Shown: positions 23,538 through 32,300 of the stretch, in pieces
Layout of the letters: each line of letters opens with the position of its first letter
Numbering within the stretch: the first letter of the stretch is position 1
Source of the DNA: an uncultured Coriobacteriaceae bacterium
Lineage (GTDB): Bacteria; Actinomycetota; Coriobacteriia; Coriobacteriales; Atopobiaceae
Direction: 5' to 3'
NCBI GenBank assembly: GCA_902801175.1
Contig: CADCHF010000026.1
Coordinates: 1 to 35,064 of the forward strand
Length of the DNA stretch: 35,064 nucleotides
Position numbers and translations under genes: made by a program
Notes under the pieces: model-generated
What the model saw: the letters and a program-made list of their open reading frames with translations, nothing else
Told to the model about the DNA's origin: nothing
The model's database searches: none

Positions 23538-26135
23538 CTACCTGGGCAGCCTGTCGAAGAGCCCCTTGCTGAAGGCCATCTCGCCGCCGAAGACGTAGCC
23601 GCACTCGATCTGAGAGGCATGGTCGGTCGCGAAGGAGAGGTTGGCCTGGGCCTTGTCGTCGCAGAGGAGCAGGACGGAGCCGTTCCTGCCGCAGAGGGCC
23701 GCGCCGGCAAGGGCGTCCGGGAAGTTCTGCGACGTGGCGAAGGCCATGTTCGCGACCGTGAGGCCGTTCTCCAGGGCGAAGTCGGCGATGGCGCGGCTCG
23801 TGGCGGGGCCGTTCGCGCCAGACAGTCTGTCGGCCAGCTCGACGCCGGCCTTCTTGAGCTGGCTCTCGACGTTTGCCGTCACGGCCAGCTTGCCGCCCAC
23901 GATGTAGGCTCGCCTGATGCCGCAGTCCTTGAGGGCGGCGATGACGTCGGCGTTGAGGCTCTTCCCGTTGTCCGCGAGCAGGATTGGCCACCTCTTTGCG
24001 TACGACAGCGGCGCCACGGACAGCGCGTCCTTGAAGCTCTTGTTGGTGGCTATGATGGCGGTGCCGTCCCAGCGGCCCTTGCCCGCGAGAGCGAGCTCGG
24101 CCGAGGTGGAGGCCGACGTCTTCCCGGCGACGCGGACGGGCTCGACCCCGGTCGCCTTCTGGATGGAGGAGAGGACGCCGTCGGACACCGCGAAGGTGCC
24201 TCCGGCCACGTAGACCTTGCTCGGCTTCAGCGCCTTGAGCTGGGCCTCCGCCTGCCTGGAGAGCGACTTGCCCGCCGTCAGCACCACGGGGCCACCGTCG
24301 AGGCCGGCCAGGCCCGCCGCCGCCAGCGCGTCCTTGAAGCCCTCGCCGGTGGCCACCACCACGGTGCCTCCGGTCTGGCCGGACCACCCCTCGGAGACGA
24401 TCTCGGCCATCGTGTCGTAGCGGCCGCTGCCGGCGAGGCGCTTCCACTCGGGGCCAGACCCCTGGCTGAGGTAGGTGTCGAAAACGCCGGACCGGTTGGC
24501 GCAGATCTCTTCCTTCGAGTACCAGGTCCCGTCGGCGACGGACCACCAGCCCCGCGCCGCGGTGGCGTCCGGGAACATGTCCGCGCCCTTGATCTGGTAG
24601 TTTCCGCCGACTGTGATGCTCTCGAGAGACTCGCAGCCAAAGAACATGTACATGTAGGAGGTCGCGGCAGACGTGTCCCAGCCGGAGAGGTCGAGCGACT
24701 CGAGGGAGGAGCAGCCATTAAACAAATTAGATATCCACTCGGCTGACGAGGTGTTCCAGCCCGAGAGATCAAGCGATTGGAGGGAGGAGCAGCCCTTGAA
24801 CATGCTTTGCATGTCCAAAACGGACGAGGTGTCCCAATCGGAGAGGTCGAGCGACTTGATAGAGGAGCAGCCTTCGAAAATGCTTCCCATACCTACCACG
24901 GACGAGGTGTCCCAGCCAGAGAGGTCGAGCGACTTGAGGGAGGAGCAGCCCTTGAACATGTCAAACATGTTTCCCGCAGACGAGGTATCCCAGCCAGAGA
25001 GGTCGAGCGACTTAAGGGAGTAGCAGCCATTGAACAGATTACCTAGGTACACAGCCGACGAGGTGTCCCAGTTGGATACGTTCAGGTTGGCTAACGAGAA
25101 GCATTCATAGAACATGGCGCTCATATCCGTCACGGACGAAGTGTCCCACCCAGAGAGGTCCAATGAGGTAAGCGTGTCGCAGCAGCTGAACATACTCCTC
25201 ATGTTCGTCACCGACGAAGTGTCCCAGCCGGAGACATCAAGGGAAGCAAGGTCGTAGCAGACATTGAACATGGATTCCATGGTCGTCACCGACGAGGTGT
25301 CCCAGCCGGAGAGGTCGAGCGAGGCAAGCTTCCCGCAGCCAGAAAAGACACTATACATGTCCGTCACCGACGAGGTGTCCCAGCCGGAGAGGTCGAGAGT
25401 CTCGAGAGATCGACAGGAGCGAAACATGCTCCACATGTTCGTCACGCTTGACGTATCCCAGTCTGAGATATCAAGGGTCTTCAACTCGTAGCACTCTTGG
25501 AACAAGCTCTCCATGTTTGTCACGCGAGAGGTATCCCAGCCTGAAAGGTCAAGAGAGGTGAGAGGGCGGCAGTTTCTGAACATGCTGCTTATGTCGGTAA
25601 CGGACGATGTGTCCCAGCCGGTTGTGTCGATGGACGTCAGATCGTTGAAGTAGAACATGTAGCTCATGTCCGTCACGGACGACACGTCCCAAGCGGAGAG
25701 ATCGATGGATGTTAGAGAGCACTCTGAGAACATGTTATTCATGTTGGTTACAGACGAAGTGTCCAATGTAGAGACGTCGACCGATTCCAAACTGCTTAGA
25801 CCGCGAAAACAGTAACTCAGGTTCTCGCCGCCCACCACCTTGCCGTCAGTGACGACTTTCTTTAACTCGACGGGACCTTTACCCCACTGGTACTTGGTCC
25901 ATGGCCAAAACTCATCAGAGCTCTCGTCGTTGCTCGCGAGGGTGCCCGCTCCAATCGTGAGGGTTCCGTCGGAGTCGACGGTCCATGGGCAGGTACCGCA
26001 GGTGCCCGAGTCGACGATTTCCGCGGCTGAGGCCCTGGCCGGCAGGATCGCCAGCGAGAGCAGAGCAGCCACGAGGGCCATCGCGGCCATGATCCCGCGG
26101 AGCGGTCCCACGATCCTTCTACCAGTGCTTCCCAT
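23538..26135 (-). CDS. Surface protein 1: signal peptide, 15 DUF285 repeats, triple CWB2
   Basis: An 865-residue exported, wall-anchored protein. A Sec signal peptide (GPLRGIMAAMALVAALLSLAI, cleaved near ASA-AE, residue 38) is followed by a short domain (DSDGTLTIGAGT) and 15 tandem 26-residue repeats (about 116-503) of the pattern LxSLDLSGWDTSSVTxMxxMF. These are BspA-like DUF285 repeats (TIGR02167), a leucine-rich type used in adhesion. A linker (FPDATAARGWWSVADGTWYS) leads to three CWB2 modules (about 558-865, from EWKRLAGSGRYDTM to FDRLPR) that attach non-covalently to wall polymers. The start at 26135 has AGGAGG 4 bases upstream; a frame to 26180 passes through the conserved leader. Its promoter is at 26306-26373. 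The C-terminal module is almost identical to those of the next three proteins. Confidence 0.92.
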   Translation of the reverse strand: MGSTGRRIVGPLRGIMAAMALVAALLSLAILPARASAAEIVDSGTCGTCPWTVDSDGTLTIGAGTLASNDESSDEFWPWTKYQWGKGPVELKKVVTDGKVVGGENLSYCFRGLSSLESVDVSTLDTSSVTNMNNMFSECSLTSIDLSAWDVSSVTDMSYMFYFNDLTSIDTTGWDTSSVTDISSMFRNCRPLTSLDLSGWDTSRVTNMESLFQECYELKTLDISDWDTSSVTNMWSMFRSCRSLETLDLSGWDTSSVTDMYSVFSGCGKLASLDLSGWDTSSVTTMESMFNVCYDLASLDVSGWDTSSVTNMRSMFSCCDTLTSLDLSGWDTSSVTDMSAMFYECFSLANLNVSNWDTSSAVYLGNLFNGCYSLKSLDLSGWDTSSAGNMFDMFKGCSSLKSLDLSGWDTSSVVGMGSIFEGCSSIKSLDLSDWDTSSVLDMQSMFKGCSSLQSLDLSGWNTSSAEWISNLFNGCSSLESLDLSGWDTSAATSYMYMFFGCESLESITVGGNYQIKGADMFPDATAARGWWSVADGTWYSKEEICANRSGVFDTYLSQGSGPEWKRLAGSGRYDTMAEIVSEGWSGQTGGTVVVATGEGFKDALAAAGLAGLDGGPVVLTAGKSLSRQAEAQLKALKPSKVYVAGGTFAVSDGVLSSIQKATGVEPVRVAGKTSASTSAELALAGKGRWDGTAIIATNKSFKDALSVAPLSYAKRWPILLADNGKSLNADVIAALKDCGIRRAYIVGGKLAVTANVESQLKKAGVELADRLSGANGPATSRAIADFALENGLTVANMAFATSQNFPDALAGAALCGRNGSVLLLCDDKAQANLSFATDHASQIECGYVFGGEMAFSKGLFDRLPR
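24628..25790 (-). repeat. 15 tandem 78-bp coding repeats (DUF285)
   Basis: The repeat part of surface protein 1. Units encode 26 residues (one of 25) and are very similar at DNA level (many contain GACGAGGTGTCCCAGCC on the plus strand). The central units are the most uniform, the first and tenth the most diverged. Such arrays can change copy number by recombination. Confidence 0.85.
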
Positions 26136-26305
26136 GCTTCCTCCTAACGTCCGTGCGCGCACGTGGCGCGCTCTCCACACCTGGCCTCACGACTCGGTCC
26201 GAGAGCCGTCTGACACATCGCCACTGAAGGCCGCCCAGAACGCCTACACTTGCCTACAGCTGATGTCTTCCATGGGTGAGCCTTTGCGAACAGAGCGGCC
26301 GTTCC
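26136..26305 (-). other. 5' leader of surface protein 1, conserved with protein 2
   Basis: The untranslated leader between promoter and start. Its last 45 nt are almost the same as in the leader of surface protein 2. They include a GCGCG/CGCGC hairpin (26155-26159 with 26167-26171) directly before the ribosome binding site, with a different loop in each copy. Upstream is a shared GCGYTCTGGGCGG segment. It holds no gene. Confidence 0.5.
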
Positions 26306-26373
26306 ATCGTCAATCGTTGGGAATCGAGGCTCAACGCCTTGTACAAAAGTGGGTTTCTGCAAAACAAAAGTGG
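26306..26373 (-). promoter_or_regulatory. Promoter of surface protein 1 with direct-repeat operator
   Basis: On the minus strand: -10 GACGAT (26306-26311), 17-bp spacer, -35 TTGAGC (26329-26334), 8-bp gap, then two copies of CCACTTTTGT (26343-26352 and 26364-26373) with a 21-bp period. The same layout stands before surface proteins 2 and 3. Confidence 0.6.
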
Positions 26374-26486
26374 CGGGCCCCCTCCCGTGAGCGGCGCTTG
26401 CCTACGCAGGGAAGAGGTCCACCGATGCCAGGTATTGCGGTGCTCCGCCCGGTAAGGAGCCGACGGCCATGGCGCAAACGAAAGAG

Positions 26487-26520
26487 AGCGCGGCAGAGAG
26501 GGCTGCCTCCCCGACGCGCT
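26487..26520 (-). terminator. Imperfect terminator after surface protein 2
   Basis: Stem of 15 positions with three mismatches (26487-26501 with 26506-26520), 25 bp after the stop of surface protein 2, running into CTCTTTCG on the minus strand. It is a diverged copy of the terminator at 34678-34719. Confidence 0.5.
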
Positions 26521-26544
26521 CGCTAATTCTGACTTTCCCTGCCT

Positions 26545-28974
26545 CTACCTGGGCAGGCTGTCGAAGAGACCCTTGCTGAAGGCGTACTCGCCGCCAAAGA
26601 CGTAGCCGCACTCGATCTGAGAGGCGTGGTCGGTGGCGAAGGAGAGGTTGCCCTTCGCCTTGTCGTCGCAGAGCAGCAGCACGGAATTGTTCCTGCCGCA
26701 GAGGGCGGCGCCGGCGAGCGCGTCCGGGAAGTTCTGCGAGGTGGCGAAGGCCATGTTGGCCACGGTGAGGCCGTTCCCCAGGGCGAAGTCGGCGATGGCG
26801 CGGCTCGTGGCGGGGCCGTTCGCTCCGGACAGGCGGTCGGCCAGCTCGACGCCGGCGGCCTTCAGCTGCCGCTCGACGTTTTCGGTCACCGCCAGCTTCC
26901 CGCCCACGATGTAGGCGCGCCTGATTCCGCAGTCCTTCAGCGCCTTGACGACGTCGGCGTTGAGGGACTTACCGTTGTCGGCGAGGAGGATCGGCCACCG
27001 CTTCGCGTAGGAAATCGGCGCCACGGAGAGGGCGTCCTTGAAGCTCTTGTTGGTGGCGATGATGGCGGTGCCGTCCCAGCGGCCCTTCCCCGCGAGCGCG
27101 AGCTCGGCCGAGGTCGACGCGGACGTCTGGCCAAAGACGCGGGTGGGCGTGACACCGGTGACCCTCTGGATGGCGGAGAGGACCCCGTCGGACACCGCGA
27201 AGGTGCCGCCGGCCACGTAGATCTTGGACGGTTTCAGGGCCTTGAGCTGCGCCTCCGCCTGCTTGGAGAGCGACTTGCCCGCCGTGAGCACCACGGGGCC
27301 GCCGTCGAGGCCGGCCAGGCCCGCGGCCGCCAGCGCGTCCTTGAAACCCTCGCCGGTGGCGACGACCACGGTGCCGCCCGTCTGGCCGCTCCACCCCTCG
27401 GAGACGATTGCTGCCATCGTGTCGTAGCGGCCGTTACCCGCGAGGCGCTTCCACTCGGGGCCAGACCCCTGGTTGAGGTAGGTGTCGGCGACCCCAGAGC
27501 GGTTGGCGCAGACGTCGTCCTTAGAGTACCAGGTCTCGTCGGCGACAGACCACCAACCCCGCGCAGCGGTGGCGTCTGGGAACATGGCCGCCCCCTTGAT
27601 CTGGTACTTTTCGCCAACCGCGATGCTCTCGAGAGACTCGCACCCAGAGAACATGTACATGTAAGAGGTCACAGAAGAGGTGTCCCAGCCAGAAAGGTCG
27701 AGCGACCCTAGAGAGGAGCAGTCTCCAAACATGTACATCGTGTCACACACAGACGAGGTGTCCCAGCCGGAGAGGTCGAGCGACCCGAGGGAGGAGCAGC
27801 CATCGAACATGGCAGCCATAATAATCACGGACGATGTGTCCATGTCGGAGAGGTCGAGAGACTCGAGGGATGTGCAGCCACCGAACATATACTCCATTAT
27901 TATCACGGAAGAGGTGTCCCAGCCGGAGAGGTCGAGCGACCCGAGGGAGAAACAGCCTGCAAACATATACTCCATGCTCGCCACGGACGAGGTGTCCCAG
28001 CCGGAGAGGTCTAGGGACTTGATGGAGATGCAGCTGTCGAACATATGCGCCATATCCGTCACGGACGAGGTGTCCCAGCCGGAGAGGTCGAGGGGGGCAA
28101 GATCGCAGCAAACATAGAACATGAATTGCATGTCTGTCACCGATGAGGTGTCCCAGCCCGAAACATCAAGCGATGCGAGCGAGGAGCAGTCTGCAAACAT
28201 GTAACTCATGTCCGTCACCGACGAAGTGTCCCAGCCGGAGAGGTCGAGCGACTCGAGCGAGGAACAGCCAGAGAACATGCGACCCATGTCCGTCACCGAC
28301 GAAGTGTCCCAGCCAGAAAGGTCGAGCGACTCAAGCGAAGAGCAGCCTGCAAACATCTTATACATGACCGTTACCGACGATGTGTCCCAGCTGGAGAGAT
28401 CGAGCGACTTGAGCGAGGAGCAGCCGTTGAACATACCCTCCATGCTCTGAAACGTCGAAGTATCCCAGCTAGAAAGATCAATGGAGGATAGCTTCGGACA
28501 TGAGTAGAACATATATTTTGCCAGCGTTACCGATGAGGTATCCCAGCCGGAGAGGTCGAGCGATTCGAGTGAGGAGCAGTCTCCAAACATGGACCACATG
28601 TTACTCACCGACGAGGTGTCCCAGCCGGAGAGGTCTGCGGACTCAAGCGAGTACAGATCGCTAAAGCAGTCCTCAAGGCTTTCTCCACACACAACCGTGC
28701 CGTTGGTGACAACCTTCTTTATCTCGACAGAGGGAGACTCCACTCTGTACGTGGCCCATGGCCAGTCGCCGGAGCCAAATTCGCCTGGGCCTATCGTAAG
28801 GGTGCCATCAGAGTCGACGGACCATTGGCAGGTGCCATAGGTGCCCGAGTCGATGATCTCCGCGGCCGAGGCGCTGGCTGGCAGGATCGCCAGCGAGAGC
28901 AGCGCGACGACGAGGGCCATCACAGCCATGATCCCGCGGAGCGGTCCCGCAGCCCTTGTTGCAGTGCTTCTCAT
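26545..28974 (-). CDS. Surface protein 2: signal peptide, 13 DUF285 repeats, triple CWB2
   Basis: An 809-residue paralogue of surface protein 1 with the same plan. The signal peptide (GPLRGIMAVMALVVALLSLAI, cleaved near residue 38) is nearly the same. Then come 13 DUF285 repeats (about residues 110-447), the same type of linker (FPDATAARGWWSVADETWYS) and three CWB2 modules (about 504-809, ending FDSLPR). Repeat units differ from those of protein 1 mainly at the variable positions after SSVT and before the Cys, which would lie on the exposed face. The start at 28974 follows AGGAGG. The leader and promoter (29126-29193) match those of protein 1. Role inferred: adhesion or immune contact; the binding partner is unknown. 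Confidence 0.92.
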   Translation of the reverse strand: MRSTATRAAGPLRGIMAVMALVVALLSLAILPASASAAEIIDSGTYGTCQWSVDSDGTLTIGPGEFGSGDWPWATYRVESPSVEIKKVVTNGTVVCGESLEDCFSDLYSLESADLSGWDTSSVSNMWSMFGDCSSLESLDLSGWDTSSVTLAKYMFYSCPKLSSIDLSSWDTSTFQSMEGMFNGCSSLKSLDLSSWDTSSVTVMYKMFAGCSSLESLDLSGWDTSSVTDMGRMFSGCSSLESLDLSGWDTSSVTDMSYMFADCSSLASLDVSGWDTSSVTDMQFMFYVCCDLAPLDLSGWDTSSVTDMAHMFDSCISIKSLDLSGWDTSSVASMEYMFAGCFSLGSLDLSGWDTSSVIIMEYMFGGCTSLESLDLSDMDTSSVIIMAAMFDGCSSLGSLDLSGWDTSSVCDTMYMFGDCSSLGSLDLSGWDTSSVTSYMYMFSGCESLESIAVGEKYQIKGAAMFPDATAARGWWSVADETWYSKDDVCANRSGVADTYLNQGSGPEWKRLAGNGRYDTMAAIVSEGWSGQTGGTVVVATGEGFKDALAAAGLAGLDGGPVVLTAGKSLSKQAEAQLKALKPSKIYVAGGTFAVSDGVLSAIQRVTGVTPTRVFGQTSASTSAELALAGKGRWDGTAIIATNKSFKDALSVAPISYAKRWPILLADNGKSLNADVVKALKDCGIRRAYIVGGKLAVTENVERQLKAAGVELADRLSGANGPATSRAIADFALGNGLTVANMAFATSQNFPDALAGAALCGRNNSVLLLCDDKAKGNLSFATDHASQIECGYVFGGEYAFSKGLFDSLPR
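27634..28647 (-). repeat. 13 tandem 78-bp coding repeats (DUF285)
   Basis: The repeat part of surface protein 2, 13 units of 26 residues. Units 4-6 and 9-10 are the most alike. Unit 3 (WDTSTFQSMEGMF) and unit 11 (DMDTSS) are the most diverged. Confidence 0.85.
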
Positions 28975-29125
28975 GCTTCCTCCTAACGTGCGTGCGCGCA
29001 CATTTTCGCGCTCTCCGTACCTGACTTCCCACCTAGCCTGAGAGCTGTTGGGCGGGTCACCTCGGACCGCCCAGAGCGCAGCGCAACCTCGTCCTGCGCC
29101 TCAGTTCCGTCATCGGCTGTCGCTC
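28975..29125 (-). other. 5' leader of surface protein 2
   Basis: Counterpart of 26136-26305. The final part has the same ribosome-binding-site-adjacent GCGCG/CGCGC hairpin, here with an A-rich loop. A second possible stem is GGGCGG/CCGCCC. It holds no gene. Confidence 0.45.
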
Positions 29126-29193
29126 ATCATTGACCGATGAGCAACGAGGCTCAACGCCCTTTGCAGAAGTGGGTTTTTGCTCAACAAAAGTGG
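29126..29193 (-). promoter_or_regulatory. Promoter of surface protein 2 with direct-repeat operator
   Basis: On the minus strand: -10 AATGAT (29126-29131), 17-bp spacer, -35 TTGAGC (29149-29154), 8-bp gap, direct repeats CCACTTCTGC (29163-29172) and CCACTTTTGT (29184-29193), period 21 bp. Confidence 0.6.
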
Positions 29194-29308
29194 AGGGTCC
29201 CCTCCTGTGAGCGGCGTTCTTTTTTCAGATGGAATGAGACCCAACAGTGCTCGCAGTCGTGATGAGGCCGCTCAAGACAGGTCTATGGACACGGCGAAGA
29301 CAACACGA

Positions 29309-29344
29309 GAATGCGGCGGAGAGGACCACCTCTCCGCCGCATTC
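29309..29344. terminator. 16-bp perfect hairpin after surface protein 3
   Basis: Arms 29309-29324 and 29329-29344 (GAATGCGGCGGAGAGG and complement), loop ACCA. It lies 22 bp beyond the stop of surface protein 3. Oddly, the T-rich side (TTTGTTTT) is on the plus strand, so it would work best against transcription from the left. The core GCGGCGGAGAGG is shared with 34678-34719. Confidence 0.6.
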
Positions 29345-29366
29345 TTTGTTTTACACTCCCCTGTTC

Positions 29367-32300
29367 CTACCTGGGAAGGCTTTCCATTAGCTTGTCGCTG
29401 AAGGCGAGGTTCCCGCCGAAGACGTAGCCGGTCTGTATGCCAGAGGCATGGTCGGTCGCGAAGGAGAGGTTGCCGGGGGCCTTGTCGTCGCAGAGGAGCA
29501 GGACGGAGCCGTTCCTGCCGCAGAGGGCGGCACCGGCGAGCGCGTCCGGGAAGTTCTGGCTGGTGGCGAAGGCCATGTTGGCAACGGTGAGGCCGTTATC
29601 CAGGGCGAAGTCTGCGATCATCCTGCTGGTCTCGACGCCGTTGGCGCCGGCGAGGCGGCCTGCGAGCTCGACGCCGTTGCTCTTCAGCTGGCTCACCACA
29701 TTCTTCGTCACCGCGAGCTCGCCGCCCACGACGTAGGCGCGCCTGATGCCGCAGCCCTTGAGGGCGGCGATGACGTCCTTGTTGAGGCTCTTGCCGTTGT
29801 CCGCGAGCAGGATCGGCCAGTGCTTTGCGTAGGCAATCGGCGCCACGGACAGCGCGTCCTTGAAGCTCTTGTTCGTGGCGATGATCGCCGTGCCGTCCCA
29901 GCGCCCTTTCCCGGCGAGCGCGAGCTCGGCCGAGGTGGAGGCCGACGTCTTCCCGGCGACGCGGACGGGCTTGACCCCGGTCGCCTCCTGGATGGAGGAG
30001 AGGACGCCGTCGGACACCGCGAAGGCGCCGCCGGCCACGTAGACCTTGCTCGGCTTGAGGGCCTTGAGCTGCGACTCCGCCTGCCTGGAGAGCGACTTGC
30101 CGGCCGTCAGCACCACGGGGCCGCCGTCGAGGCCCGCCAGGCCCGCCGCCGCCAGCGCGTCCTTGAAGCCCTCGCCGGTGGCGACGACCACGGTGCCACC
30201 GGTCTGGCCGGGCCACCCCTCGGAGACGATCTCGGCCATCGTGTCGTAGCGGCCGCTGCCGGCGAGGCGCCTCCACTCGGGAGCCACCCTCACGAAGCGA
30301 GCCTCGAGCTCGCGGTCGGCCTCAGGGGCGAATCGCCACTCGGCCTCCACGCTCACGAGCTCGTCGCCCTCGTACCATCCTAGGAACTCGCAGCCCGCGT
30401 CTGGTGTCGCTGCCACGCGGCAGAAGGTCCCCTCAACGTAGCGGCCGCCGCCCTCGACGGTGCCGCCCTCTGTTGCGTCAGTCGCTACTAGGTGCTCGCG
30501 CACCGCGTCGCCGGAGAGATCGAGGTCCGGCTCGACGGCGTCGCCGCCATCCCCCTCAAGCGTGTAGGTGCCCTCGCCGCCCTCGGGTGCCGCGGCCACG
30601 CCGCCAACGAGCCCGTCGCCCGCCTCCACGGGCACAGACTCCCAAGATACGACGCGCTGCGTCTCCCCCGCCTCTGCGTCGTACTCGGCTACCGTGTAGG
30701 TCACCTCTCCGCCCGCCGTAGCCGTAAGCTCAACGCGGTAGTCTGTCCCCACGGGCAGCAGGACGACCTTCTGTCCGTCCCCGTCCACGAAGGCATCCAC
30801 CTCACTCCCCTCGTCGGGGACGTCGCCCACGATGCTTCCCACAACTCCACCCTCGGAGTCGTATACCGTCACGTCGACGGGACAGTTGACGTACACCTGA
30901 AGATATTTGTACTCGGTCTCGAAGCTGCTCAGGCTGCCTAGCGAGTCGACCCAGCTCAGGCAGAGCTCAGGGTAGTGGGCCTTTAGGAATGCGTGGAAAT
31001 AATCCGACAGCTCTTCGCCCACCTTTGCCCTAAGAGCCTTGAAGACAAGGCTGTCCTGAGGTTGAAGACCCAAGGAAGCTTCGTTAATGACTTTAATCAA
31101 TTCGCCACAGATCGAAGGCTTGTCACCCTCAAATAGAGAACCGAAAGAAGCACCACCTCCGAGGTAGGTACCTATCAGCTTGCTGAAGCCAGCTTCCAGC
31201 TTGGTCGCATAGGCCTCCCTGCTGATGCCTGACAGGGCGCCCACCAGAGCCTCAACTGCACCCTCTTGCCCAGCGGCCTCGTCATATACCTCATCCGAGA
31301 AGGAGACGTCGTTGTTTCCGTATTCGCAGAGGTCTTTGTATGCCTCAATCATCCTCGCCTTGGGGCCACCCTTGTACCCCTTGGTGATCGCCTTCGATGG
31401 TATGTAGTAGGTCTTGCCGTAGCGGGCGAAGCCCCAGTTGCTCGTAGGGGCCACCTTTGGCACGAGGTCAATCGGGTTCGCAACGTTCGTGATGCAGTCA
31501 TACTTTGAGTCGCTCGCGTTGCCCCGGTCCAACTCGGCACCCTTCGGGCACTCGAAGCAGAAGGCCCTCACGTCATGCCCCGTGATGCCGTAGGCGTTCG
31601 GCTCACTGACCAGCCGCCCGGCAAGCAGGTTCGCCGTGGCCGCGCCTCTGCTGTACCCGCAGATCCAGACCTTGAAGTTATCCTTGTCGTGGACATCATC
31701 CCAGTTATCCTCGAGGAATCGCTGCAGACCCGTCTTCACCTTGCTCGCAGCAAGGGAGAAACCGGCGTGGTCACCATCCTCTCCTACGATGAAGTTGCCA
31801 CCCCACTCCCTCTCGTAGCCTCCGCCCCGCACGGCTACAAGAACTATGGTCCTCTCGGAGGCATCCGGAAGCTTCACGTTCCTCATCCCGATCGCGTAAC
31901 CGATTGAGTCGTATGTAGGCTCGGGATACCAGACCGACTCCTCGGTGTAACTGAAGCCCAACGTTCTCATAAGGGCCTTCGCGTACCCGGCGCGGTCTCC
32001 CCCGCTCGCACCATAGGCTGCCCAAGCCACACGCATCGATGCCTTCATCAACGAGTAGTTGTCCGCTATGGACGAACTGAAAAGCCACCTATCGTCGTAA
32101 TCGATTGTGTAGTCGAGATAGCCCTTGTTGCTAACGTAATCACTGGGGAGACGGATAGGGGCTTTCTCGACGGGGACGGAGTCTCGCAAATTGAAATCCA
32201 CATCCCAATGAGCGTAAAGCGTACAATTCCAACGTAGAGAGTCATCTTCAAGAACCTGGCTACCACCCGTCATCTCATCAAACCAGCCTAGGAAAATGTG

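Noticed and set aside
23484..24746. Long plus-strand and alternative minus-strand frames in the CWB2 coding regions.
   Set aside because: They are repeated at each CWB2 module in the same relative frame and are Gly/Arg/Ala-rich shadows.
24628..28647. CRISPR-like direct repeats.
   Set aside because: The 78-bp periodicity is coding: every unit is one in-frame 26-residue DUF285 repeat, with no spacer-repeat alternation.
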